Source: JBHHZJ01 sp046758005 (GTDB lineage Bacteria > Pseudomonadota > Alphaproteobacteria > Kiloniellales > J153). Taken from it: DNA of 38,438 bases. Numbering within the stretch: position 1 is the stretch's first letter; every line of letters begins with the position of its first letter. Of this stretch, positions 15,830 through 23,772 are shown one piece after another. The stretch covers positions 1-38,438 of the forward strand of contig JBHHZJ010000023.1 of the NCBI GenBank assembly GCA_046758005.1. The letters are read 5' to 3'. Made by a program: the position numbers and the translations under genes. Below the pieces are notes generated by a model, which saw only the letters and a program-made list of their open reading frames with translations, ran no database searches and was not told the origin of the DNA.

Positions 15830-18241
15830 ATGCCGCTCGCCGCGATCTCGGTCGTCTCGGCGGGCGTCATCGGGCTCGAAGTGCTGCTGATGCGGCTGTA
15901 CTCGATCTGGCAGTGGCACCACTTCGCCTACATGATCATCAGCATCGCGCTGCTCGGCTACGGGGCGAGCGGCACGTTCCTGGCCCTGACGCGGCGCTGG
16001 TTGCTGCCCCGCTTCCTCGCCGCCTGGCAGGCCAACGCCGCCCTGTTCGGGCTGACCGCGGTCGCCGGGTATGCGCTGGCGCGGCGGCTGCCCTTCAACC
16101 CGCTGGAGCTGCCTTGGGATCCGCGCCAGGCGCTTTACCTGTCCGCCACCTATCTCCTGCTCATGGTGCCGTTCTTTTGCGCCGCCAACTGCGTCGGCCT
16201 CGCGTTCATCCGCTACGGCGGGTCGATCGGTCGGGTCTACCGCTACGACCTGATGGGCGCGGGCGCGGGCGCCGTGGGCGTGATCGCCGCGCTCTTCGCC
16301 TTGCCGCCGGGCGACTCCCTCCGGCTGCTGCCTGCTCTGGGCCTGGGCGCTGCGGCCCTGGCCGGACTGGGCCGGGAGGGCTCGCGACGCCAGGATCGAG
16401 GGCGGGCCGCGGCGCTCGCCGCGTGCGGGGTGGCGCTCGCCGCGTTGCTGCCCGGCTCGTGGATCGCCCCGCGCCCGTCCGAGTACAAGGGGCTGAGCCT
16501 GGCGCTGCGGGCGCCGGGTGCGGAGGTCGTGCACGAGAGCGCCAGCCCGCTCGGCGTCGTCAGCGTCGTGCGCAGCCCGCGCATCCCCTTCCGCCACGCC
16601 CCGGGGCTCAGCCTCAACAGCGTTGCCGAGCCGCCCGAGCAACTCGGCGTGTTCACCGATGGCGACGCGATGACCGCGATCGCCCGTTTCGACGGCGACC
16701 GCGACGCATTGACCTACCTGGATTTCACCATCGAGGCCCTGGCCTACCATCTGCTGGAGCGGCCGGACGTGCTGATCCTGGGCGCAGGCGGCGGGGCCGG
16801 AGTGTTGCTCGCCCGCTACCACCGGGCCGCGCGCATCGACGCCGTCGAGCGCAATCCCGCGGTGGTCGCGCTCGTGCGTGACCGCTACGCCGACTTCGCC
16901 GGGCGGATCTACGACCCCGGCCGCATCGGCCTGGCGATCGCCGAGCCGCGGAGCCATGTGTCCGCGAGCGCGCGCCGCTACGACCTCATCCAGGCGCCCA
17001 TCCTGGACGGGGGCGGCGCGGGCTTGGGCGGCCTCAGCGAGACCTACTCCTACACCGTCGAGGCGTTCGAGGACTACCTCGCCCACCTGAATCCGGGCGG
17101 GCTGATTTCCGTGACCCGGCCGCTCAAGCTGCCGCCGCGCGATGCGCTGAAGCTGTTCGCCACGGCGCTGCAAGCGCTGGAACGCGCCGGCGCCGCCGCG
17201 CCGGGCCGCCGTCTCGTCCTCGTCCGTGGCTGGAGCGCGAGCACGCTGCTGGTCAAGAACGGCGCGTTCACGGCGCAGGAAATCGACGCCGTGCGCGCGT
17301 TTGCGCGGGCGCGTTCGTTCGACTTGACCTACTACCCGGGGATGCGGCGGGAGGAGGCGAACCGGCTCAACGTGCTGGACGCACCCTACTTCTTCGACGG
17401 GACCACGGCCCTGCTGGGGCCGCAGCGGGAAGCGTTTCTCGCGCGCTACAAGTTCGACCTGCGCCCCGCGAGCGACGACCGGCCGTACTTCTTCGACTTT
17501 TTCAAGTGGCGGACCCTGCCCGAGCTGCTCGAGCTGCGCCGCGCAGGCGCCATGCCGCTCATCGAGTGGGGCTACCTGATCCTGGTCGCGACCCTGGTTC
17601 AGGCGGCGGCCCTGAGCGCGGCGCTGGTCCTCCTGCCGCTCTTCGTCTGGCGGCGGCGCGGCGCCAGGGCGCCCGGTCGGCGCCAGGTCGCGGTGTACTT
17701 CCTCGCGCTCGGGCTGGCGTTCCTGTTCGTCGAGATCGCCTTCATCCAGCGCCTGGTGCTGTTTCTCGGCCATCCGCTCTATGCCGTCGCCGTGGTCCTG
17801 GCCGCGTTCCTCGTCTTTGCCGGGCTCGGCGCGGGGGCGGCGCCGCGCCTGGCGGATCGGCTGCGCGTGGGCGGCCGGGTAAAGGCGCTCGACGTGGCGG
17901 TGGCGGGAATCTCGCTGGTGGCCGTGTCCTACCTCGTTGTCCTGCCGCCGGTCATGGGCTGGCTGATGCCCGCGGCCGCGCCGATCAAGGTCGCGGCGGC
18001 GCTGCTCGTCATCGCGCCGCTCGCGTTCTGGATGGGCATGCCTTTCCCGCTCGGCCTCGCCGACGTCACCGAGCGCGCCCCGCAGCTCGTCCCCTGGGCG
18101 TGGGGGATCAACGGCTGCGCCTCGGTGATCAGCGCGGTGCTCGCCACGCTGCTGGCCATCGACTTCGGGTTTACCGCCGTCGTCGGGCTGGCGGTGGCGT
18201 TGTACCTGCTGGCCGCCGCGGCTTGGCGCTTCCCGTTCTGA
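15830..18241 (+). CDS. Membrane-embedded spermidine-synthase-like protein
   Basis: The 803-residue protein has an N-terminal block of about six hydrophobic segments (1-210). A soluble Rossmann methyltransferase-like domain lies at about 215-560, with the nucleotide motif DVLILGAGGGAGV (313-325) and an acidic residue at the end of the next strand (DAVERNP, E340). A second membrane block (about 575-800) follows. This is the layout of the fused integral-membrane spermidine-synthase-like family. Whether it makes polyamines is not shown, since the membrane domains suggest another aminopropyl- or methyl-transfer or a transport-linked role. It begins 2 nt after pcm, so the two are almost certainly cotranslated. 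Confidence 0.85.
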   Translation: MPLAAISVVSAGVIGLEVLLMRLYSIWQWHHFAYMIISIALLGYGASGTFLALTRRWLLPRFLAAWQANAALFGLTAVAGYALARRLPFNPLELPWDPRQALYLSATYLLLMVPFFCAANCVGLAFIRYGGSIGRVYRYDLMGAGAGAVGVIAALFALPPGDSLRLLPALGLGAAALAGLGREGSRRQDRGRAAALAACGVALAALLPGSWIAPRPSEYKGLSLALRAPGAEVVHESASPLGVVSVVRSPRIPFRHAPGLSLNSVAEPPEQLGVFTDGDAMTAIARFDGDRDALTYLDFTIEALAYHLLERPDVLILGAGGGAGVLLARYHRAARIDAVERNPAVVALVRDRYADFAGRIYDPGRIGLAIAEPRSHVSASARRYDLIQAPILDGGGAGLGGLSETYSYTVEAFEDYLAHLNPGGLISVTRPLKLPPRDALKLFATALQALERAGAAAPGRRLVLVRGWSASTLLVKNGAFTAQEIDAVRAFARARSFDLTYYPGMRREEANRLNVLDAPYFFDGTTALLGPQREAFLARYKFDLRPASDDRPYFFDFFKWRTLPELLELRRAGAMPLIEWGYLILVATLVQAAALSAALVLLPLFVWRRRGARAPGRRQVAVYFLALGLAFLFVEIAFIQRLVLFLGHPLYAVAVVLAAFLVFAGLGAGAAPRLADRLRVGGRVKALDVAVAGISLVAVSYLVVLPPVMGWLMPAAAPIKVAAALLVIAPLAFWMGMPFPLGLADVTERAPQLVPWAWGINGCASVISAVLATLLAIDFGFTAVVGLAVALYLLAAAAWRFPF

Positions 18242-18265
18242 GCCGCCAAGCAACCGGGCGCAGGC

Positions 18266-19981
18266 TCAGTCGCCGCGCACGACGCCCTCGCGCCGGGGAT
18301 CGGCGCCGCCCACGAGACCGCCGGCGCTCACGGCGATGCCGTGAAGGCCGCTGGTCAACGCGCGTACGCGCACCTCGTGGCCGAGCGCCTCCAGACGCGC
18401 CTTGAGCGCGGCCAGCGCGGTGCCCGCTTCGAGCTCGGTCGCCCCGTTGCGGTTGACCGCGTTGGGCAGGCCGATCGCGGCCTGCATGTCCAGGCCCCAG
18501 TCCAGGCTGGCGACGAGCGCCTTGACCACGTAACCGATGATCCGGCTGCCGCCGGGCGAGCCCACGGCCATCACCAGCCGTCCCTGGCGGTCCAGGACCA
18601 GGCTCGGCGCCATGGAGCTGCGCGGCCGCTTACCGGGCTCGACCCGGTTGGCTACGGCGCGGCCCTCGACGACCGGGCGGAACGAGAAGTCCGTCAGCTC
18701 GTTGTTGAGCAGGAACCCGGCGGCCGTCAGGCGCGAGCCGAAGGCGCTCTCGATCGACGCGGTGAGCGAGACGGCGTTGCCGCGCGCGTCGACCACGACC
18801 AGGTGCGTGGTCGAGGGCGGGTCGGGCTGCGCGGGCATGGCGCCGTTCTGCGCCGGAAGGCCCGGCGCCGCCGTGCCGAGGCTGGCCGTCGGGGAGATCA
18901 GCCCGGCGCGGCGCCTCAGGTAGTCCGGGTCGAGCAGGCGGGCGAGCGGCACGTCCACGAAGTCCGGATCGCCCAGGAATCGGTTGCGGTCCGCGAACGC
19001 TAGGCGGCTCGCCTCGGCGATCAGGTGCACCGCCTCAAGCGAATTGGGGGCGAGCGCCGCAAGGTCGAAGCGCGCCAATATGCCCAGGATTTGCAGCACG
19101 GCGACGCCCCCCGAGGTGGGCGGCGGCATGCCGCAGACTCGCGAGCTCCGATAAGGCGCACAGACCGGGGCACGCCGTTTCGCCCGGTAGCCCGCCAGGT
19201 CGGCAAGGCTCATCTTGCCCGGGTTCCGCGCGGCGCCGCGCACCGCGGCGACGATTTCGGCGGCGATGGGGCCGGTGTAAAAGGCGTCCGCTCCCTCGCG
19301 CGCGATGCGGCGCAGGGTCGCCGCGAAGGCCGGGTTCTTCAGCCGGCTGCCCACCGCCGGCGGGTCACCGGCCGCATCGTGGAAGTAGGCCGCCGTCGCC
19401 GGAAACGCCTTGAGGTGCTTGTCGGCCGCGATCAGCGCGTGCAGCCGGGGCGAAACCGGAAAGCCCGCCTCGGCCAGCTCGATCGCCGGCTCGAACAACC
19501 GCGCCCAAGGCAGGCGGCCGTGCGCGCGGTGCGCCAGTTCCAGCATCCGCAGCAGGCCGGGGACGCCGACCGAGCGGCCGCCGACGACGGCGTCCCAGAA
19601 TGCCATCGGCTCGCCGTCGGGTTTGAGGAACAGGTCGGGTGTGGCCTCGGCCGGCGCGGTCTCGCGCCCGTCATAGGCCGCGACCTCGCCGGTCGCGGCG
19701 TCGAAGTGCAGGAGAAAGCCGCCGCCCCCGATGCCCGAGGACTGCGGCTCGACGAGGTTGAGGACCATTTGCGTGGCGATCGCCGCATCGAGCGCGCTGC
19801 CCCCGGCGCGCAGCAGGCGCAGGCCCGTCTCGGCGGCCAGCGGGTTGGCCGCGGCCACCATCTGGCGCTCCGCCCGAACCGGCGGCGCCTGCGCGCCAAC
19901 CCGCTCCCCACCGCCCACCGGCAGCAGAGACAAGGTGGCGGCAAAGGCGAACAGGCCACGGATTCGGCGGCGCGATCTCAC
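18266..19981 (-). CDS. ggt: Gamma-glutamyltransferase, periplasmic
   Basis: Ggt cleaves the gamma-glutamyl bond of glutathione and related compounds in the periplasm. The 571-residue precursor has a signal peptide (about residues 1-30). The large-subunit motifs include RAGGSALDAAIATQMVLNLV and SSGIGGGGF. The self-cleavage nucleophile is in PPSTTHLVVVD (T391), followed by RPRSSMAPS and GSPGGSRI of the small subunit. All key residues appear present, so it should mature into two subunits. The start is a GTG at 19981 with GAGGGA upstream. It follows the GNAT-like gene by 64 nt on the same strand. Its 3' end is 24 nt from the convergent spermidine-synthase-like gene. Confidence 0.95.
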   Translation of the reverse strand: MRSRRRIRGLFAFAATLSLLPVGGGERVGAQAPPVRAERQMVAAANPLAAETGLRLLRAGGSALDAAIATQMVLNLVEPQSSGIGGGGFLLHFDAATGEVAAYDGRETAPAEATPDLFLKPDGEPMAFWDAVVGGRSVGVPGLLRMLELAHRAHGRLPWARLFEPAIELAEAGFPVSPRLHALIAADKHLKAFPATAAYFHDAAGDPPAVGSRLKNPAFAATLRRIAREGADAFYTGPIAAEIVAAVRGAARNPGKMSLADLAGYRAKRRAPVCAPYRSSRVCGMPPPTSGGVAVLQILGILARFDLAALAPNSLEAVHLIAEASRLAFADRNRFLGDPDFVDVPLARLLDPDYLRRRAGLISPTASLGTAAPGLPAQNGAMPAQPDPPSTTHLVVVDARGNAVSLTASIESAFGSRLTAAGFLLNNELTDFSFRPVVEGRAVANRVEPGKRPRSSMAPSLVLDRQGRLVMAVGSPGGSRIIGYVVKALVASLDWGLDMQAAIGLPNAVNRNGATELEAGTALAALKARLEALGHEVRVRALTSGLHGIAVSAGGLVGGADPRREGVVRGD

Positions 19982-20045
19982 GCGCGGTTCCCTCGCGAAT
20001 GGCGCTGCGGGCGAGCGCGAGACTACGCCCGGCGACGGGGCTAGA

Positions 20046-20606
20046 TTAGCCGATTTCGACCGGCGAGGCAGCCGTTCGCCAGGGCCGGGCGGGCGGATCG
20101 TGGCCGCGCCTATCCTCGCCCGGGGTTTCCCGGCGGGCCGGATGCCCGAGCAGCTTGCACAGGCGCAGGGATTCGACCCGGTGCCCGCGGCTGCACAACG
20201 CCGAGACGAGGCCGCCGTCGACGGCCCGCACCTTGGCGTAGCGCTCCGGCACGCTGGTATGGATCGCCGCGCAGCCGTGCTCTCGGCCGAGCGCCTCCAA
20301 GGCCTCGGCCAGGGCGTGAACCACCGCCGTGCGGTCGAACAGGTCGAGCGCCATGAAGTGCTCGGCGATCAGCGCGGCCCCATGTTGCAGGTCGGGCTCT
20401 ATCCGGTAGATGCTGAGCCCGGCGATATAGTCCTGCTCGCTGACCACGGTGAGGATTCCGGAGGTGGGACCGGCCCTGGACGACACCAGCGGGCTGGCGA
20501 ACTTGCGCCAGTGCTCCAGCGAGACCTCGGGCAGCGATGCTTGCAGGAGGGGGAAGGCCTGCCCGATCCGGTCGCGGCTCAGTGGCCGAACTTTGAGGTT
20601 TCTCAC
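20046..20606 (-). CDS. Probable GNAT-fold protein of unknown function
   Basis: This protein has about 186 residues. Its beginning, LKVRPLSRDRIGQAFPLL, followed by alternating strands and helices, resembles a GNAT N-acetyltransferase. The usual acetyl-CoA loop (Q/RxxGxG/A) is not clear, so catalytic activity is uncertain. Starts at TTG 20639, GTG 20627 and GTG 20606 are all possible. GTG 20606 has GGAGGGG, but 12 nt upstream. The last 35 residues are Arg/Pro-rich and look unconserved. It is divergent from the FNR-type regulator, and the FNR box at 20670-20683 lies close to its 5' end, so it may be an oxygen-controlled target. ggt lies downstream. Confidence 0.65.
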   Translation of the reverse strand: MRNLKVRPLSRDRIGQAFPLLQASLPEVSLEHWRKFASPLVSSRAGPTSGILTVVSEQDYIAGLSIYRIEPDLQHGAALIAEHFMALDLFDRTAVVHALAEALEALGREHGCAAIHTSVPERYAKVRAVDGGLVSALCSRGHRVESLRLCKLLGHPARRETPGEDRRGHDPPARPWRTAASPVEIG

Positions 20607-20669
20607 GGCGTTTTCGAACCCCTCCACGACACGCGGCAATCATGCTGGGGCTTGCCCGACCGGGCGTCC

Positions 20670-20683
20670 TTGACCTATGTCAA
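20670..20683. promoter_or_regulatory. FNR/FixK-type binding site
   Basis: TTGAC-CTAT-GTCAA is a perfect palindrome and matches the FNR/FixK consensus TTGAY-N4-RTCAA. It lies between the leftward GNAT-like gene and the rightward FNR-type regulator. It is about 65-80 nt from the former's possible starts and about 130 nt from the latter's ATG. The adjacent regulator has the matching E-xx-SR recognition helix, so direct or autoregulatory binding is likely. Confidence 0.75.
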
Positions 20684-20775
20684 ATGTAGCCCGCGCCGGG
20701 CGGCCGGGTGGCCGCGCGGGGGAAGGCGCATTTTTTCAGTGTACGGTTAATGCCTGATGTCCATATCGAAGAGTG

Positions 20776-20784
20776 TGATATAGT
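20776..20784 (+). promoter_or_regulatory. Extended -10 element before the FNR-type gene
   Basis: TGATATAGT fits the extended -10 consensus TGnTATAAT with one mismatch, about 32 nt before the ATG. The -35 region is weak. If used, the transcript starts near 20791 and the FNR box lies near -115. Confidence 0.35.
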
Positions 20785-20815
20785 CCAGCCCGAGAAAAGG
20801 AACAGACGCTCAGCC

Positions 20816-21571
20816 ATGGCATCGTTCGAAGTGAAAAAGGTCGTTGGGCGCCTCAGCGAACCCATGCCGCGGGCGCCGAGCAAGCCCTCGCCCTGTAACG
20901 CCTGCACGGTGCGCCACCTCACGCTGTGTGCGGCGTTGGAGGGGCATGAGCTTTCGGAGATGTCGGCCATCGTCTCCACGCTCGAACTGGGGCCCGGCGA
21001 GCCCCTGTTCGACGAGGGCGAACCGGCCCGGTACCTGTTCAACGTCACCGCCGGGGCGGTCAAGGTCTACAAGCTGCTGCCCGACGGCCGGCGGCAGATG
21101 ACGGGGTTCCTGTTCCCCGGCGACTTTCTGGGCCTGGCGAACGAGGAGACTTACGCCTACAGCGCCGAGGCCGTGACCTTCACCACGTTGTGCCGGTTCC
21201 CGCGCCGCAAGCTGGAGGCCCTCCTGGAGCGCTATTCCAAGATGGAGCGGCGCCTGCTCGGGGTGGCGAGCCATGAGCTGGCGGCCGCCCAGGAGCAGAT
21301 GCTCCTGCTCGGGCGCAAGACCGCGCGGGAGAAAATCGCCACGTTCCTGCTCATGCTGTCCAAGCGGGCCATGCAGCGGGGCCAGAAGGGCAACCCGGTC
21401 TCGGTGCCGATGAGCCGCAACGATATCGGCGACTATCTCGGCCTGACCACCGAGACCGTGAGCCGCACCTTCACCCAGCTCAAGCAGAGCGGGTGCATCG
21501 CCCTGCTGCCCGGCGGCAAGGTCCAACTCGTCCACCGTGGGCGCGTCGAGGAGATCGCCGAAGGCGGCTGA
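20816..21571 (+). CDS. FNR/FnrL-type oxygen-sensing transcription regulator
   Basis: This 251-residue Crp/Fnr-family protein has the four Cys needed for an oxygen-labile 4Fe-4S cluster. Three are N-terminal in PCNACTVRHLTLC (C27, C30, C38, the C-x2-C-x7-C spacing of FnrL/FnrN). The fourth is C126 in TTLCRFPRRKL. The cyclic-nucleotide-like beta roll (about 45-135), the long dimer helix (about 140-185) and a winged HTH (MSRNDIGDYLGLTTETVSRTF) follow. Its ETVSR (E213, S216, R217) reads TTGAT/C half sites. It should activate or repress genes when oxygen is scarce. The ATG at 20816 is chosen because homology starts there, with AAAAGGAA about 13 nt upstream. An in-frame ATG at 20750 has no ribosome site. 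The FNR box upstream suggests autoregulation. Confidence 0.94.
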   Translation: MASFEVKKVVGRLSEPMPRAPSKPSPCNACTVRHLTLCAALEGHELSEMSAIVSTLELGPGEPLFDEGEPARYLFNVTAGAVKVYKLLPDGRRQMTGFLFPGDFLGLANEETYAYSAEAVTFTTLCRFPRRKLEALLERYSKMERRLLGVASHELAAAQEQMLLLGRKTAREKIATFLLMLSKRAMQRGQKGNPVSVPMSRNDIGDYLGLTTETVSRTFTQLKQSGCIALLPGGKVQLVHRGRVEEIAEGG

Positions 21572-21821
21572 GACCGGGCCGTGCGCGGCACTCATTGTTG
21601 CGCTGCAGCAAAAATCGGTGTAAGAAATCGGCCATCCGGCCCGCCACGTGGGCCGGCGCTCCACGGTCCGCGGGAGGGACTGCCGTGAGCGCGCGACGTC
21701 ATCGCCCGGCCGTGATTGGCCCCCCCGCCGTCCGGCATCGACCACACCCGATCATCGTTCGCCCGCGCCCGCGCCCGCGCGCAGCGGCCGCGGCGCGGTT
21801 CCGCCGCAGGAATCCGGCGCG

Positions 21822-22688
21822 ATGAGCGCCCTGGACGCCCCGGCGCGGCTCGCCACGGTGCGCACGATCCCGGCCTTGCGCGCCACGCTCGCCGACTGGC
21901 GCCGCGCCGGCCAGACGATCGGCCTCGTGCCGACCATGGGTGCGTTGCACGCGGGTCACCTCGCCTTGGTGCGCCGGGCCCGGGCCGAATGCGACCGCGT
22001 GGTGGCGACGATCTTCGTCAATCCCATCCAGTTCGACCGAACGGCCGATCTGGAGCGCTATCCGAGAGACGAGGCACGGGACGCGGCCCCGCTTTCCGCC
22101 GCCGGGGTCGACCTGCTGTTCGCGCCGTCGGTCGAGGAGATGTACCCGGCCGGTTTCGCGACCACCGTGTCGGTGTCCGGGCTCACCGACTGCCTGTGCG
22201 GCGCCACGCGCCCCGGCCATCTGACCGGCGTGACCACGGTGGTCTCGAAGCTGCTGCTGCAGGCGCTGCCCGACGTGGCCTATTTCGGCGAGAAGGACTA
22301 CCAGCAGCTCCTGGTCGTGCGCCGGATGGTCCGCGATCTGGACATCCCCGCGCGCATCGCCGCGGTGCCCACGGTGCGCGAGGCCGATGGGTTGGCGCTG
22401 TCGTCGCGCAACGCGTGCCTCACGGCGGATCAGCGCGCCCGGGCGCCCGCCGTGCACCGGGTGCTCGCGGAGATGGCGGCGCGCCTGGCCGGCGGCGAAC
22501 CGGCCGGGCCGGTGCTCGCCGCGGGCCGGCAGACCCTGGGCGAGGCCGGGTTCGAGCGGATCGACTACCTCGACCTGCGTGACGGGGAAACGCTGGCGGC
22601 GCTGGAGCGCGCGCGTCCGCCGGCGCGCCTGTTCGTCGCGGCCTGGCTCGGCCCGACGCGGCTCATCGACAACGTGCCGGTGGTTTGA
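21822..22688 (+). CDS. panC: Pantothenate synthetase
   Basis: PanC joins pantoate and beta-alanine using ATP to make pantothenate, the coenzyme A precursor. The 288-residue protein shows PTMGALHAGHLALV (37-50, the HIGH-like nucleotide motif). FVNPIQF, the pantoate-site region CGATRPGHLTGV, FGEKDYQQL and the KMSKS-like LSSRN also fit. All are in the expected order and spacing. The ATG at 21822 follows CAGGAAT by 6-7 nt. The 250 nt upstream, after the FNR-type gene, show no other gene. The gene stands alone (no panB seen) and converges on gpt. Confidence 0.97.
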   Translation: MSALDAPARLATVRTIPALRATLADWRRAGQTIGLVPTMGALHAGHLALVRRARAECDRVVATIFVNPIQFDRTADLERYPRDEARDAAPLSAAGVDLLFAPSVEEMYPAGFATTVSVSGLTDCLCGATRPGHLTGVTTVVSKLLLQALPDVAYFGEKDYQQLLVVRRMVRDLDIPARIAAVPTVREADGLALSSRNACLTADQRARAPAVHRVLAEMAARLAGGEPAGPVLAAGRQTLGEAGFERIDYLDLRDGETLAALERARPPARLFVAAWLGPTRLIDNVPVV

Positions 22689-22710
22689 AGTCTTTTCGGA
22701 TTGGGTCGCT

Positions 22711-22787
22711 CCGGCCCACTCCGCCACCCGGCCGCTCAAAGGATATAGGATGCTTCCGCTGGGTGGCCGGGTGGGGGATTGGGCCGG
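22711..22787. repeat. 23-bp inverted repeat with a 31-nt loop downstream of panC
   Basis: Arm 22711-22733 is the reverse complement of 22765-22787 with only two mismatches, and a 31-nt loop separates them. A short CCGT/ACGG hairpin follows at 22789-22800. The element lies in the gap between convergent panC and gpt and could act as a bidirectional transcription block, or be a small mobile palindrome. Confidence 0.7.
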
Positions 22788-22834
22788 TTCCGTCTAAACG
22801 GAGTACGGTCCAGGCCCGGCGCGCCGATACCGAC

Positions 22835-22860
22835 GAGCGCCCGAGTCACCTCGTGCGCTC
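22835..22860. repeat. Palindromic element, copy 1 (3' of gpt)
   Basis: GAGCGCCCGAG, a 4-nt loop (TCAC) and CTCGTGCGCTC form an 11-bp stem with one mismatch, ending 8 nt before the gpt stop codon. A near-identical copy at 36100-36125 lies in the same position relative to another leftward gene. The two share 29 nt (with the following ATC) and differ only in the loop. Confidence 0.8.
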
Positions 22861-22867
22861 ATCCGTA

Positions 22868-23356
22868 TCAGCCGCGGGGGGCAGCGCGCGCGATCGGCGG
22901 CACGGACTGCAGTTCCGTGTCCCAGGGAAACAGGATCCAGGTGTCCTGGCTCACCTCGGTGATGTAAGTGTCGACCAAGGGGCGCCCGGCCGGCTTGGCG
23001 TAGACCGCGGCGAAATGGGCCTTCGGCAGGCGCTCGCGCACGGCCGTCGCGGTCTGTCCGGTGTCGACCAAGTCGTCGATGATCAGCCAGCCGCGGCCCT
23101 CGGCCTGCGCCTCCTTGAGGATGCGTACATCGCCGTGCATCCGGTCCTCGTAGCTCGCCACGCAGATCGTGTCGATGATCCGGATATCCAGCTCGCGCGC
23201 CACGATGGCCGCCGGGACCAGGCCGCCACGGGCGATGGCGACGATGCCGCCCCAGGGCCGGCCCGCGACCAGCCGCCAGGCGAGCGCCTTGGAGTCCCGG
23301 TGCAGTTGGTCCCAGGACACGGGGAAGGTCTTCTGCGGGAGTGCGACATCCGACAC
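22868..23356 (-). CDS. gpt: Xanthine(-guanine) phosphoribosyltransferase
   Basis: Gpt salvages xanthine and guanine by transferring phosphoribosyl from PRPP. The 162-residue protein tracks enterobacterial Gpt along its length. PVSWDQLHRDSKALAWRL is followed by GIVAIARGGLVPAAIVAREL, the PRPP loop LIIDDLVDTGQTA (91-103), KAHFAAVYAKPAGRPLVD and QDTWILFPWD. The GTG start at 23356 has GGAGGG upstream. A longer frame to 23452 adds 32 unconserved residues and is rejected. The gene converges on panC, and upstream lies an AT-rich non-coding stretch. Confidence 0.95.
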   Translation of the reverse strand: MSDVALPQKTFPVSWDQLHRDSKALAWRLVAGRPWGGIVAIARGGLVPAAIVARELDIRIIDTICVASYEDRMHGDVRILKEAQAEGRGWLIIDDLVDTGQTATAVRERLPKAHFAAVYAKPAGRPLVDTYITEVSQDTWILFPWDTELQSVPPIARAAPRG

Positions 23357-23450
23357 GGCCCGTTCCCTCCGTGATCGCGGTCTGTGATCGCGGTGCGCCG
23401 GATTAAACCGCAAGCGGACGCGCCCGGCAACGCCGGTCCCGATGCTCCGC

Positions 23451-23580
23451 AATGTGGAAAACGTGGGGACAAATTGTGTATTAATTCAATTTCTGTCCAC
23501 AGAAATTTTCGCCGTGACTGCGTTTTACAATTGCGACGAAGACGCTTTGAAAGAATCATAAATAGCGCGCTTCGATCCTT
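23451..23580. other. AT-rich island with a stem-loop
   Basis: This stretch is markedly richer in A and T than its surroundings and includes TGTGTATTAATTCAATTTC. A stem-loop at 23467-23498 pairs GGACA-AATTG with CAATT-(TC)-TGTCC around a 10-nt loop. TGTGGAAAA (from about 23453) and TGTCCACAG (from 23494) recall DnaA-box halves but are not exact. It could be the gpt promoter region, a regulatory binding region or a remnant of acquired DNA. Confidence 0.45.
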
Positions 23581-23640
23581 CGGGAATTTGAAGCGCGTGG
23601 GCCGGGAAGCCCGTTGGGTGGAACGGTTCGTCGGACAGCC

Positions 23641-23772
23641 AAGCCCTCGGGCCGAGCCTACCGGCGAAGCGGGAAACCTCCAGGCCGAACGAAATGCCTA
23701 ACCGCAAAACCTTCGGGCCGCGCGGTCGGGTGGATCGCCAAGCCTCAGGGCACACCGGTTCGGAAGGCGTCA
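23641..23772. repeat. Tandem array of four degenerate 33-bp repeats
   Basis: Units start at 23641, 23674, 23707 and 23740, exactly 33 bp apart. Each opens with a core like AARCCTYCGGGCC. A decayed further unit may precede them near 23607. Thirty-three bp is 11 codons, so open frames through the array read as 11-residue repeats (AKPSGRA-like on the plus strand). No start site, ribosome site or conserved flanking protein supports translation. Confidence 0.7.

Noticed and set aside
15596..18253. 885-codon open frame antisense to pcm and the spermidine-synthase-like gene
   Set aside because: Arg/Gln/Gly-rich with no recognisable domain. It mirrors codon bias of the real genes in GC-rich DNA.
23453..23502. 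Possible replication origin (DnaA-like words in an AT-rich stretch)
   Set aside because: No exact DnaA box and none of the usual origin-flanking genes. The evidence is too weak.
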